The notes beneath the pieces were generated by a model. It worked only from the letters and a program-made list of their open reading frames with translations, was not told the DNA's origin and did no database searches. From Clostridia bacterium (lineage in GTDB: Bacteria > Bacillota > Clostridia > Christensenellales > Borkfalkiaceae): DNA of 43,740 bases. The position numbers were made by a program, and so were the translations under genes. Shown here piece by piece: positions 8,950 to 16,687 of this stretch. Where the stretch lies: contig JAJQDC010000003.1 of NCBI GenBank assembly GCA_021202395.1, positions 8,187 through 51,926 of the forward strand. The letters run 5' to 3'. Each line of letters opens with the position of its first letter. Position 1 is the first letter of the stretch.

Positions 8950-9108
8950 TTACTTTGTTTCTTTATCGGGATTTTGTTCTCTTGTAATTCTTTCGCAGCT
9001 CTGGTTGCCTACCGTGCAGCTTGTTTTGCATGCAGACTGGCAGGTGCTTCTGCATTCACCGCAGCCCGTTACCTTTCTTTCAGAGGGTTTAGCTATTGTT
9101 TTAATCAT
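8950..9108 (-). CDS. scfA: SCIFF six-cysteine ribosomal peptide precursor
   Basis: This 52-codon gene encodes the ribosomally made peptide (six cysteines in forty-five) that scfB modifies. Cysteines fall at C16, C19, C23, C27, C31 and C38. The core GCGECRSTCQSACKTSC followed by TVGNQSCE matches the family pattern closely. The N-terminal leader (residues 1-14) starts MIKTIAKPSERK. The tail after the last cysteine is 14 residues and charged, longer than in the family members I recall. The ATG is preceded by AAGGAG with a 10-base gap, and a TTGATT-17-TATAAT promoter lies just upstream. The biological role of mature SCIFF is not known to me. Placement before its maturase makes the call firm. Confidence 0.97.
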   Translation of the reverse strand: MIKTIAKPSERKVTGCGECRSTCQSACKTSCTVGNQSCERITREQNPDKETK

Positions 9109-9140
9109 AAACTTTTATCTCCTTGAAGTACTTTTTATTT

Positions 9141-9169
9141 ATTATAAAATAAGAAAGACGAAAAATCAA
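9141..9169 (-). promoter_or_regulatory. Sigma-A promoter of scfA-scfB
   Basis: The minus-strand -35 box is TTGATT (9164-9169) and the -10 box TATAAT (9141-9146), 17 bp apart, ending 33 bp before the scfA ATG. Confidence 0.8.
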
Positions 9170-9256
9170 GCAAAAATATAACAGATTTTATTTTTTACTG
9201 TTTTTATCTGGAGAGAAATTTTTATTTATTTTTAGTAAAGTAATAAATTGTTGGAT

Positions 9257-9412
9257 ATAAACGTATTATTTTTAAACATCGCTTCTGCCGCCCAACCTGC
9301 TGGTCGCCAGTCCTGGCGCGCGAGCGAAGCGACACTCTGCGCACCGCATTATATAAAAGCTTCAGATAAATGGGCGCAGATATTGCCACGCGGTAGAGAC
9401 CGCTTTGCGCCG
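9257..9412. repeat. Repeat remnant with REP-like ATTGCCACGCGGTAGAG core
   Basis: The left part (ATAAACGTATTATTTTTAAAC then CTTCTGCCG) and the motif ATTGCCACGCGGTAGAG recur at 34211-34307. The middle contains GCGCACCGCATTATA, also found in the repeats at 9499 and 26765. It looks like nested or decayed repeats and has no coding capacity. Confidence 0.6.
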
Positions 9413-9498
9413 TAATTATTTAAAACCTTTAAATTAAGGTGCGCAAAGTAGCGCTGACGCTCACACGCAATGACGTAAAGGCTACTGCCGTTTTTTCT

Positions 9499-9611
9499 CC
9501 CTTGGCTTCCCCTTCTATGGGGGAAGCTGGCGCGTAGCGACTGCGTGAGCGTAGCGAAACTCTGCGCACCACATTATAAATTGTTCTATAATATGGCGCA
9601 GATGAGGGGAT
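9499..9611 (-). repeat. Structured repeat, reverse orientation (CTTGGCTTCCCC...GATGAGGGGA)
   Basis: The start CTTGGCTTCCCC and the end GATGAGGGGA are the reverse complement of the terminal sequences of the forward elements. Inside are a CTTCCCC/GGGGAAG hairpin and a TCTGCGC...GCGCAGA hairpin with an inner TATA-rich stem. The same element is at 26765-26879. A short motif resembling AAGGTGCGCAAAGT lies just before it (9437) and again at 9755. Confidence 0.7.
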
Positions 9612-9667
9612 ATTCCTGCCTTTCCTTATTTTTCTGCTAATCGGTTTTTTAATGCGGTTTAAAGTAG

Positions 9668-9896
9668 TCCCCTCATCCGCCCGTTGGGCACCTGTCTCAG
9701 CGGCTGTAAGGGCATCAGCCGCTTTTGCGCACATTTATCTGAAACCTTTTACAATAAGGTGCGCAAAGTGTCGCTACGCTCGCGCGGGCATCGTTTGCGC
9801 CTTGCACTATGCGCAAACTCATCTCGCCGCCATAAACAGCGCGTTTGTGCTGTTTAAAGAAATGGCGGCTCGTCCCGTAAAAGGGGAAGGCAAGGG
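9668..9896 (+). repeat. Long structured repeat with an internal insertion
   Basis: It begins TCCCCTCATCC and ends GGGGAAGGCAAGG. It shares with the copies at 24622 and 26927 the GTTTGCGC...GCGCAAAC hairpin and the large CCGCCATA/TATGGCGG hairpin. It is about 65 bp longer than those, because a stretch containing AAGGTGCGCAAAGT, a repeat motif also at 9437, is inserted. Its end lies 2 bp from the stop codon of the gene at 9899. Confidence 0.7.
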
Positions 9897-9898
9897 GT

Positions 9899-10261
9899 TT
9901 ACTTTTTGATATTAACGCCTATTGTGCCGCTGACGGCACCTGCTATGGCGCCGAGCAAAAGCTCTAACACAAACCACCACGTAAAGACAAGCGACGACGC
10001 AATAATGCCGTACAGCAGATATGTAAACAGAATTGCTATCATGCCATACAGCGCACCCTTTATAAGACCGCGCTCCCCGCGGATAAACAACAGCCCGCCA
10101 AAGGCGACTGATAAAATTTTAAGCACCTGGTTTACCGCTTTTATTACCGAAGCCGTACAGGAGACAAAAGACGTTACCAAAGAAAATATAAGCACGCAGG
10201 CAAGCGAAAATATTACCGCCGCAAGCACTGCTTTTGTTATCTGTAAAACATGTTGGACCAT
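9899..10261 (-). CDS. YrzE-like small integral membrane protein (TIGR04086 type)
   Basis: This is a 120-residue hydrophobic protein with about four membrane segments (roughly 8-32, 45-60, 68-88 and 92-112), a short basic RGERG turn and a lysine tail. It resembles the uncharacterised TIGR04086/YrzE membrane family, and in Clostridia that family sits here, between yajC and the SCIFF genes, so position supports the call. The function is unknown. The ATG at 10261 follows a hairpin that contains its GGAGG ribosome-binding site. The stop codon almost touches a dispersed repeat, which would supply its 3' UTR. Confidence 0.8.
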   Translation of the reverse strand: MVQHVLQITKAVLAAVIFSLACVLIFSLVTSFVSCTASVIKAVNQVLKILSVAFGGLLFIRGERGLIKGALYGMIAILFTYLLYGIIASSLVFTWWFVLELLLGAIAGAVSGTIGVNIKK

Positions 10262-10269
10262 AAAAAAGA

Positions 10270-10297
10270 CCTCCGCTAAGGATAACCTATGCGAAGG
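10270..10297 (-). promoter_or_regulatory. Hairpin masking the ribosome-binding site of the YrzE-like gene
   Basis: On the minus strand CCTTCGCATAGG-TTAT-CCTTAGCGGAGG folds with 10 of 12 positions paired. The 3' arm contains the GGAGG ribosome-binding site and is followed by TCTTTTTT just before the ATG. It could therefore act as a leaky terminator after yajC, as a translation block, or both. Confidence 0.55.
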
Positions 10298-10321
10298 GCT
10301 TTATTTTTATTACTTAAGTTT

Positions 10322-10789
10322 TTACTCTTTGTCTGCCGTTTCTTCTGCATTTGCAGGTTCTGCAGCTTCTGCTGTTTTTTCGGTATCTGCATCGGCAGTC
10401 TCTTCAAAAGGCTCTTCTGCACCTTCTGCGGGTTCTTCTGCCTTTTCTTCTTTTTCTGACTTTTTGTCTTTCTTTTCTACCACGGCGTCGGTCTGGTAAA
10501 TAGCCTGCTTATCAAACTTGATATAGCACTTGCCGGAAAGTTCAGTGCCCGTTTCAAGTACAAAGGTATTTTCTTCTTTGTCTACTTCTACTACTATGCC
10601 GCAAATGCCGCCTATTGTTTTTACCTTATTGCCGGGTTTAACGGCATCGATAAGTTCTTCTGCTTCTTTCTGCTTCTTTTTGTTGTTCCTTGAAGATATC
10701 ACAAAGAATACTATTATGATTACTATGAACACCGCAAGAATAACGTAGGTAAGAATAGTGCTTGAATCAGCTAATAAACCTGTCTGCAT
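10322..10789 (-). CDS. yajC: Preprotein translocase accessory subunit YajC
   Basis: YajC associates with SecDF in the membrane. The 155-residue protein has one N-terminal membrane helix (about 12-32), a basic RNNKKKQKE stretch, and the conserved soluble domain (VKPGNKVKTIGGICGIV near 50-66) typical of the family. The rest (about 105-155) is an acidic, glutamate/alanine-rich tail of low complexity, longer than usual (many YajC proteins are 85-110 residues). The ATG has an AGGAGA ribosome-binding site. It lies downstream of tgt and has its own promoter. Confidence 0.93.
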   Translation of the reverse strand: MQTGLLADSSTILTYVILAVFIVIIIVFFVISSRNNKKKQKEAEELIDAVKPGNKVKTIGGICGIVVEVDKEENTFVLETGTELSGKCYIKFDKQAIYQTDAVVEKKDKKSEKEEKAEEPAEGAEEPFEETADADTEKTAEAAEPANAEETADKE

Positions 10790-10824
10790 TATAAATCTCC
10801 TGTTTACTGAATTAGTATATATAA

Positions 10825-10853
10825 AATATAGCCTTTCCGACTGAAATTTGCAA
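10825..10853 (-). promoter_or_regulatory. Likely sigma-A promoter of yajC
   Basis: TTGCAA (10848-10853) and TATATT (10825-10830) on the minus strand are separated by 17 bp, 35 bp before the yajC ATG. Confidence 0.6.
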
Positions 10854-10914
10854 GTGATTTTTACCTTATTTTGTTAAATAAGTGCAACTTTCACTTAACT
10901 TTCAAAAATTTTTT

Positions 10915-12042
<1,128 letters not shown>

Positions 12043-12190
12043 TTAATGTGTTTTTTTGTAATGTTTTACCTTTGGCTTATTGCCATTAAAATATAAGCTG
12101 ACGCATTTAATATAACATAAAAAAAATTTTGTTGCAAGCTGTTACAGGAATAAAAAAATATTTAAGTAATTTTTACCGTGCTAAAAAGAA

Positions 12191-12223
12191 AAACCCATTT
12201 AGTCTTGGTGAAAAAATGGGTTT
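12191..12223 (-). terminator. Intrinsic terminator of the toxin-antitoxin operon
   Basis: AAACCCATTT/AAATGGGTTT (10 bp) is followed on the minus strand by TTTTTCTTTTTAG. It lies 24 bp after the stop codon of the HTH gene and insulates tgt. Confidence 0.85.
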
Positions 12224-12246
12224 ACTTCATATAATAATTTTTAATT

Positions 12247-12543
12247 TTACACAAAATGAATTTGTAGCGTTTTGCCCATGGCTTCTGCCAGACGCTGCAG
12301 GGTTCTTAATGACGGATTAGCACATCCGTTTTCTATCCTGCTTATGTCTGCCTGCGCTATTCCCGTTCTTTCGGAAAGTTCCTTTTGCGTTAAACCGGTT
12401 GAAATTCGGGCTTCTATCATTGTACGTTTCAAAATAAATTCTGGTTCAAGCGTATCATATCCCGCCTTAAAATCAGGATTTTTAAGTTGTTCTTCTAACA
12501 AGCCGTCCATTTTAGTTAATTCACCAATTTCAACGTCATCCAT
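12247..12543 (-). CDS. XRE-family helix-turn-helix regulator of the toxin-antitoxin module
   Basis: The 98-residue protein has a C-terminal Cro/CI-type helix-turn-helix (about 42-95: ARISTGLTQKELSERTGIAQ, then SRIENGCANPSLRTLQRLAE). It probably binds the operon promoter and represses it, as HigA-type proteins do. The N-terminal 40 residues may contact the partner proteins. It is the last gene of the module, and its ATG overlaps the upstream stop (TGATG). A DNA-binding protein here is unsurprising because the middle gene has no recognisable DNA-binding domain. Confidence 0.85.
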   Translation of the reverse strand: MDDVEIGELTKMDGLLEEQLKNPDFKAGYDTLEPEFILKRTMIEARISTGLTQKELSERTGIAQADISRIENGCANPSLRTLQRLAEAMGKTLQIHFV

Positions 12544-12758
12544 CAGTCAACACCTATATTATCCCAATCGATTTCTGAACTGTCCACAAAACCGCTCTTT
12601 TCTGCCGATTCGATACGTTTTTTCTCTTCTTCTGTAACTTTTGTAAAATCAGGATCCCACGCCAACACAAGTTTTTTGACAAATTCGTATGCGAATTGCT
12701 GGTCGCTTTGCGGTAGCACTTCTAATAATTCAGTTGTACGCGTTACTAAATTAGACAT
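12543..12758 (-). CDS. Small antitoxin-like protein of the toxin-antitoxin module
   Basis: This is a 71-residue acidic protein. It is helical for about the first 32 residues and then carries WDPDFTKVTEEEKKRIESAE and a terminal SEIDWDNIGVD. This pattern (LP..DQQ.A..FVKKL, WDPDFTK, IDWD) resembles small proteins encoded beside RelE/ParE toxins in Firmicutes, and I infer that it is the toxin-neutralising antitoxin. Its GGAGGTG ribosome-binding site is good. It is 12 bp downstream of the toxin and overlaps the HTH gene by one base. Confidence 0.75.
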   Translation of the reverse strand: MSNLVTRTTELLEVLPQSDQQFAYEFVKKLVLAWDPDFTKVTEEEKKRIESAEKSGFVDSSEIDWDNIGVD

Positions 12759-12770
12759 AGTTCACCTCCG

Positions 12771-13031
12771 TTATTTATAAATATCGCCCCTGTTGCCTAT
12801 ATCGATTACCAAAAGAATTTTAATATCGCCGCCGTCATCAATTCGGTATATCACCCGCCAACCGCCGACGCGTAGTCTTTTTCTGCCGTCGCTATAGCCC
12901 TGCATTAGTTTAATATCACCTACAGGCGGCTCAAGCGTAAGTCCTTCAATGGCGCTTCTTATTCTTTCTACCGATTTTTTATCAAGATTGTTAAGAAATT
13001 TTAAAGCGTTTTTAGAATACGATATTTTCAT
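12771..13031 (-). CDS. RelE/ParE-family toxin
   Basis: The 86-residue protein has the RelE/ParE fold pattern: N-terminal ISYSKNALKFLNNLDKKSVERI helices, then GDIKLMQGYSDGRKRLRVGGWRVIYRIDD and a C-terminal ILLVIDIGNRGDIYK strand. The basic residues R70-R78 region and the terminal GxRxxIYK-like motif fit an mRNA-cleaving ribosome-dependent toxin. It is the first gene of a three-gene operon with a perfect-consensus promoter. The leader is very short and no ribosome-binding site is visible, so toxin translation may be weak relative to the antitoxin, which has a strong one. Confidence 0.87.
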   Translation of the reverse strand: MKISYSKNALKFLNNLDKKSVERIRSAIEGLTLEPPVGDIKLMQGYSDGRKRLRVGGWRVIYRIDDGGDIKILLVIDIGNRGDIYK

Positions 13032-13056
13032 TTCAAGATGGTCTCTTTTTATTTTT

Positions 13057-13085
13057 ATTATATGTGATTTATCCTATAATGTCAA
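13057..13085 (-). promoter_or_regulatory. Perfect-consensus promoter of the toxin-antitoxin operon
   Basis: TTGACA (13080-13085) and TATAAT (13057-13062) on the minus strand are 17 bp apart. Such a strong promoter suggests control by repression, presumably by the HTH protein. Confidence 0.85.
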
Positions 13086-13113
13086 GAGTTATTAAGTAAA
13101 AACTTTTTATAAT

Positions 13114-14139
13114 TCAAACAAAAAAACATGCATCGCCAAAGGAAAAGAAATGATATTTTTTCTTAACGGCTATGTTATAAAGCTCTAAAGTTTTTTCTCT
13201 GCCGCACATGGCGGAAACAAGCATAATGAGCGTGCTTTCGGGCAGGTGGAAATTTGTTATAAGGGCATCCACGCACTTGAATTTATACGGCGGGTAAATA
13301 AAAATCTCGGTATTGCCGCTGCAGGGTTTTACAAAGCCGTTGTCGTCGGCAACGCTCTCTAACGTTCTAACAGACGTGGTTCCTACCGCTATAACCCTTC
13401 TGCCTTCTTTTTTAGCCCTGTTGATTATATCAGCCGCCTTATCGTCTATTGCATAGTATTCACTGTGCATTTTATGGTCGGTTATAACGTCTTCCTTTAC
13501 GGGGCGGAATGTACCCAGCCCTACGTGAAGGAGCACTTCGGCAATCTCTACCCCCATTCCCTTTATCTTTTCTAAAAGCTCTGGTGTAAAGTGCAGACCT
13601 GCCGTGGGTGCCGCCGCAGAGCCGTCTGTTTTTGCATAGACAGTCTGGTAGCGGTTTTTATCCTGCAGTTTTGTCTTTATATAAGGCGGAAGGGGCATTG
13701 CTCCCACCCTGTCTAATACTTCTTCAAAGACGCCGTCGCATTCAAAGTCAACAATACGTTCGCCGCTTTCGGTTACTTCTGCCACGGTGAGAGAAAGGCT
13801 TTCGTCTACCGTTAAGTGTGTGCCCGGTCTGCATTTTTTACCCGGTTTTACAAGCACTTCCCACCGCAGCTGCGATATACGCTTTAATAGCAGCACTTCT
13901 ACCTTGCCGCCGTTTTGCGTATGGGCGTACAGCCTTGCAGGCAGCACCTTTGTGTTATTTATAACAAGAACGTCGCCTGCGTGCAGGTAATCGGTAATAT
14001 CCCTGAAAATGCGGTGCTCTACCGTATCGGTATCGCGGTGGTAAACAAGCAGCCTTGAGCTATCGCGCGGGGTTGCCGGCGTCTGCGCTATTAATTCTTC
14101 CGGTAATTCGTAATAAAAGTCAGATTTTTTTAATTGCAT
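13114..14139 (-). CDS. queA: S-adenosylmethionine:tRNA ribosyltransferase-isomerase
   Basis: QueA moves the ribosyl part of S-adenosylmethionine onto preQ1 in tRNA to make epoxyqueuosine, the step after Tgt. The 341-residue sequence has the family's N-terminal [24 protein letters not shown], the KVLPARLYA and [10 protein letters not shown] stretches, the [14 protein letters not shown] motif near 178-192, the [10 protein letters not shown] motif, and the C-terminal [17 protein letters not shown]. It starts 2 bp after the ruvB stop, indicating one operon with ruvAB. Downstream lies the inserted toxin-antitoxin module instead of tgt. Confidence 0.97.
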   Translation of the reverse strand: MQLKKSDFYYELPEELIAQTPATPRDSSRLLVYHRDTDTVEHRIFRDITDYLHAGDVLVINNTKVLPARLYAHTQNGGKVEVLLLKRISQLRWEVLVKPGKKCRPGTHLTVDESLSLTVAEVTESGERIVDFECDGVFEEVLDRVGAMPLPPYIKTKLQDKNRYQTVYAKTDGSAAAPTAGLHFTPELLEKIKGMGVEIAEVLLHVGLGTFRPVKEDVITDHKMHSEYYAIDDKAADIINRAKKEGRRVIAVGTTSVRTLESVADDNGFVKPCSGNTEIFIYPPYKFKCVDALITNFHLPESTLIMLVSAMCGREKTLELYNIAVKKKYHFFSFGDACFFV

Positions 14140-14141
14140 AA

Positions 14142-15221
14142 TTATTGGTCGTCTTTATCAAAAACGGACAGCTGTGCCGCCTGTTTTTCTGAAATTTTAT
14201 ATCCTAAATGTTCGTAGCCGCCCTTTAAAATAACCCTGCCGCGCGGCGTGCGTGCAATAAAGCCGAGCTGCAGAAGGTACGGTTCGTAGACGTCTTCTAT
14301 AGTGTTTGCGTCTTCGTTTACGGTGGCGGCAAGCGTTTCTAACCCGACGGGTTTGCCGTCAAACTTTTCTATCATAGCCCGCAATATATTGCGGTCTGTT
14401 TCGTCCAGCCCAAGGTCGTCTATCTCCATACGGTTAAGGGCAAAGCGTGCGTCCTTTACCGTAACGGCGGCGCCGCCGTTTACCGTAGAAAAATCTCTTA
14501 CCCGCTTTAACAGCCTGTTGGCTATACGGGGCGTCCCGCGCGAACGGCGGGAAATTTCTGTAGCGGCATCGTCTTCTACCGTAACGCCGAGCTTGGCTGC
14601 GCTTTTAAGGACTATCAGTTTAAGCTCTTCGGGCGTGTACATGTCAAGGCGGAAGGTGATACCGAAGCGGTTTCTTAAAGGCGTTGATATATTGCCCGCC
14701 TTGGTGGTTGCGCCGATAAGCGTAAACTTTTTAAGCGCAAAGCGTATGTTGCGCGCGCTGGGCCCCTTGCCTACTATAATATCAAGGGCGTAATCTTCCA
14801 TAGCCGAGTACAAAATTTCTTCTACCGTGTGGTTTAAGCGGTGTATCTCGTCTATAAAAAGCACGTCTCCGTCGTTTAAATTGGTAAGAATAGCAGCAAG
14901 GTCGCCGCTGCGCTCTATGGCGGGTGCAGACGTAAGTTTTAACTGCCCGCCCATTTCGTTGGCTATAATGTGGGCGAGCGTGGTTTTACCAAGACCGGGG
15001 GCGCCGTACAGCAAAACGTGCTCCAATGCTTCCCCCCTTTGCTTGGCTGCCGACATATATACAGTTAAATTTTCTTTCAGGCGGGACTGCCCCACATAGT
15101 CTGCAAGAGTTTTGGGGCGCAGTATGTTTTCTTCTACGTCGTATTCGCCCTTGGTACTTGTTACCAGCCTGTTCTCTTCTTCGCCGAATTCTTCGCCGTA
15201 ATCTTCGTCATCGTAATACAT
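14142..15221 (-). CDS. ruvB: Holliday junction branch migration helicase RuvB
   Basis: RuvB is the AAA+ motor that drives branch migration on RuvA-bound Holliday junctions. Walker A is GAPGLGKT at 73-80, Walker B and the adjacent motif [10 protein letters not shown] lie near 121-130, sensor 1 is LIGATTKAG, and the arginine finger lies in [11 protein letters not shown]-terminal winged helix ends [17 protein letters not shown]. At 359 residues it has a slightly extended acidic N terminus. It follows ruvA by 14 bp with an AAGGT ribosome-binding site. Confidence 0.98.
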   Translation of the reverse strand: MYYDDEDYGEEFGEEENRLVTSTKGEYDVEENILRPKTLADYVGQSRLKENLTVYMSAAKQRGEALEHVLLYGAPGLGKTTLAHIIANEMGGQLKLTSAPAIERSGDLAAILTNLNDGDVLFIDEIHRLNHTVEEILYSAMEDYALDIIVGKGPSARNIRFALKKFTLIGATTKAGNISTPLRNRFGITFRLDMYTPEELKLIVLKSAAKLGVTVEDDAATEISRRSRGTPRIANRLLKRVRDFSTVNGGAAVTVKDARFALNRMEIDDLGLDETDRNILRAMIEKFDGKPVGLETLAATVNEDANTIEDVYEPYLLQLGFIARTPRGRVILKGGYEHLGYKISEKQAAQLSVFDKDDQ

Positions 15222-15235
15222 AAAGCTACCTTAAA

Positions 15236-15826
15236 TTACATACTTTTTAATGCTGCACGTATGATATCTTCTAACGTGGCTGCGCCGCCTGCTTTGGCTT
15301 TTTCTACCGCGCGGGAACTTTCTGCACGGGTGAAACCCAACGTCATAAGGGCAACCATAGCGTCTTCGTCGCCGTCGGAAACAGGTACAGCCGCAGCTTG
15401 AGCTTCCCCCTTTTGTAAAGGTAAATCTTCTGACACCTTTTCCCGCAGTTCAAGTATAATGCGCTCCGCCGTTTTTTTACCAAGCCCCTTTATGGTGCTC
15501 AGCCGCTTTACGTCGGAAGAAGCTATTGCGACTGCAAGAGACGAACTGTCCATGCCTGCAAGCACAGCAATGCCGAGTTTGGGACCGACGCCCGATACGG
15601 TGATCAGCTTTAAAAACATATTCTTTTCTTCCAGCGAAGAAAAGCCGAAAAGGCTGACGCCGTCTTCCCTTACCTGAAGGTAGGTGTACAGCTCGCCCTG
15701 CTTTTTGCCCGAAAGGGAATTGAGTGCCGAAGCCGAGCACAATACTTCGTAGCCTATTCCGCCTGTTTCTATAAGCACGCCGTCTGCCGACACCGACATT
15801 ATGTTTCCTTTTATATAACCTATCAT
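15236..15826 (-). CDS. ruvA: Holliday junction DNA-binding subunit RuvA
   Basis: RuvA binds four-way junctions and loads RuvB. The 196-residue protein has the N-terminal OB domain (MIGYIKGNI, GIGYEVLC), tandem helix-hairpin-helix motifs (ITVSGVGPKLGIAVL and LSTIKGLGKKTAERII), a flexible alanine-rich linker, and the C-terminal domain III (DAMVALMTLGFTRAESSRAV) that touches RuvB. It is separated from ruvC by a 243-bp gap holding a repeat, unlike the tight ruvC-ruvA spacing of many relatives. Confidence 0.98.
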   Translation of the reverse strand: MIGYIKGNIMSVSADGVLIETGGIGYEVLCSASALNSLSGKKQGELYTYLQVREDGVSLFGFSSLEEKNMFLKLITVSGVGPKLGIAVLAGMDSSSLAVAIASSDVKRLSTIKGLGKKTAERIILELREKVSEDLPLQKGEAQAAAVPVSDGDEDAMVALMTLGFTRAESSRAVEKAKAGGAATLEDIIRAALKSM

Positions 15827-15909
15827 TTTACATTACCTGTTGATTTTGTTTTGTTATGTGGTTGTAATGATTGCAACTAACGGTGCACTGTACAAGTTAC
15901 TCATACGGT

Positions 15910-16034
15910 TGGAGATCTCTCCATTCCGCTTCGCTCCAGTCGAGATGACAGGCGGCGATGCCGCCTGTACAACCCGAAGGGTTGCCATTGCAAGCGGAGC
16001 AAGCAACACTCTGCCACCGCTCACGCGCAATGAC
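15910..16034. repeat. REP-like repeat between ruvA and ruvC
   Basis: It contains GGAGATCTCTCCATTCCGC and TCGCTCCAGTCGAGATGACA on one side and CAAGCGGAGCAAGC and CGCGCAATGAC on the other. Reverse-complement forms of these (GTCATCTCGACTGGAGCG, GTCATTGCGCG) are common interspersed repeats in many bacterial genomes. A GGCGGC-GAT-GCCGCC hairpin is inside. This repeat fills most of the ruvA-ruvC gap and has no gene. Confidence 0.7.
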
Positions 16035-16069
16035 ATAAACTATTCTGGCGTTTACAAGTACTATTATTT

Positions 16070-16567
16070 TTACTTTATGCCGAACATTTTGCCGAAGCGG
16101 GATGTGTGGGCGTGGCACAATGCTACTGCCAATGCGTCTGCAGCGTCGTCGGGGCGGGGTATTTTATCTAACTTTAAAAGGCTTGTTACAACGTGCATCA
16201 TCTGCACCTTGTCTGCCCTGCCGTAGCCCGTAAGCGCCTGTTTGATTTGCATGGGCGTATATTCGTACAGCCTGCCGCAGTATTTTATGCAGGTCAACAA
16301 AATTACACCGCGCGCATGCGCTACGGGGATACCCGTTGTAATATTCTTTGCAAAGAACAGCTCTTCTACCGAAATTTCCTGCGGCTTGAACTTGTTGAGT
16401 ATTTTGTTTACGCCTTCTTCTAACATGGCAAGGCGGACGGGCAGCGTTTCGTCTTTAGGGGTGCGCACCACGCCGTAATCTACCGCTGCGCTGTCGCCTG
16501 CGGGGCGCTTTTCTATTATGCCGTAGCCCATGGTGGCAAGACCGGGGTCTATACCTAAAATTATCAT
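16070..16567 (-). CDS. ruvC: Holliday junction resolvase RuvC
   Basis: RuvC cuts Holliday junctions symmetrically. The 165-residue RNase H-like fold shows the first acidic residue in ILGIDPGLATMGYG (D7), the second in SVEELFFAKN (about E68), and the C-terminal acidic pair in RPDDAADALAVALCHAH. The length is standard. It has its own promoter and lies back-to-back with argH. Confidence 0.97.
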   Translation of the reverse strand: MIILGIDPGLATMGYGIIEKRPAGDSAAVDYGVVRTPKDETLPVRLAMLEEGVNKILNKFKPQEISVEELFFAKNITTGIPVAHARGVILLTCIKYCGRLYEYTPMQIKQALTGYGRADKVQMMHVVTSLLKLDKIPRPDDAADALAVALCHAHTSRFGKMFGIK

Positions 16568-16594
16568 AAATATGACCTTGATTTCAAATTTAAC

Positions 16595-16623
16595 TTGATT
16601 AATTTATAAAAATCTATTATAAT
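16595..16623 (+). promoter_or_regulatory. Sigma-A promoter of argH
   Basis: TTGATT (16595-16600) and TATAAT (16618-16623), 17 bp apart, lie 65 bp before the argH ATG. They interleave with the divergent ruvC promoter region, so the two promoters may interfere. No clear ARG-box palindrome was identified. Confidence 0.65.
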
Positions 16624-16636
16624 CTATTATAGAATT

Positions 16637-16665
16637 ATTTTAGATTAAATTTAGCAATAAGTCAA
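16637..16665 (-). promoter_or_regulatory. Sigma-A promoter of ruvC
   Basis: On the minus strand TTGACT (16660-16665) and TAAAAT (16637-16642) are 17 bp apart, 70 bp before the ruvC start. An alternative TATAAT hexamer lies further downstream in the AT-rich gap. Confidence 0.6.
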
Positions 16666-16687
16666 ATTAATTATAAGGTGAAATAAT

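Noticed and set aside
8933-9181. Open frames on the plus strand opposite scfA
   Set aside because: They are shadows of the SCIFF gene and its promoter. The minus-strand peptide with six spaced cysteines is the real gene.
9429-9734. 101-codon minus-strand open frame
   Set aside because: It runs through two structured repeats and their junction, has no ribosome-binding site, and its translation is low-complexity and basic.
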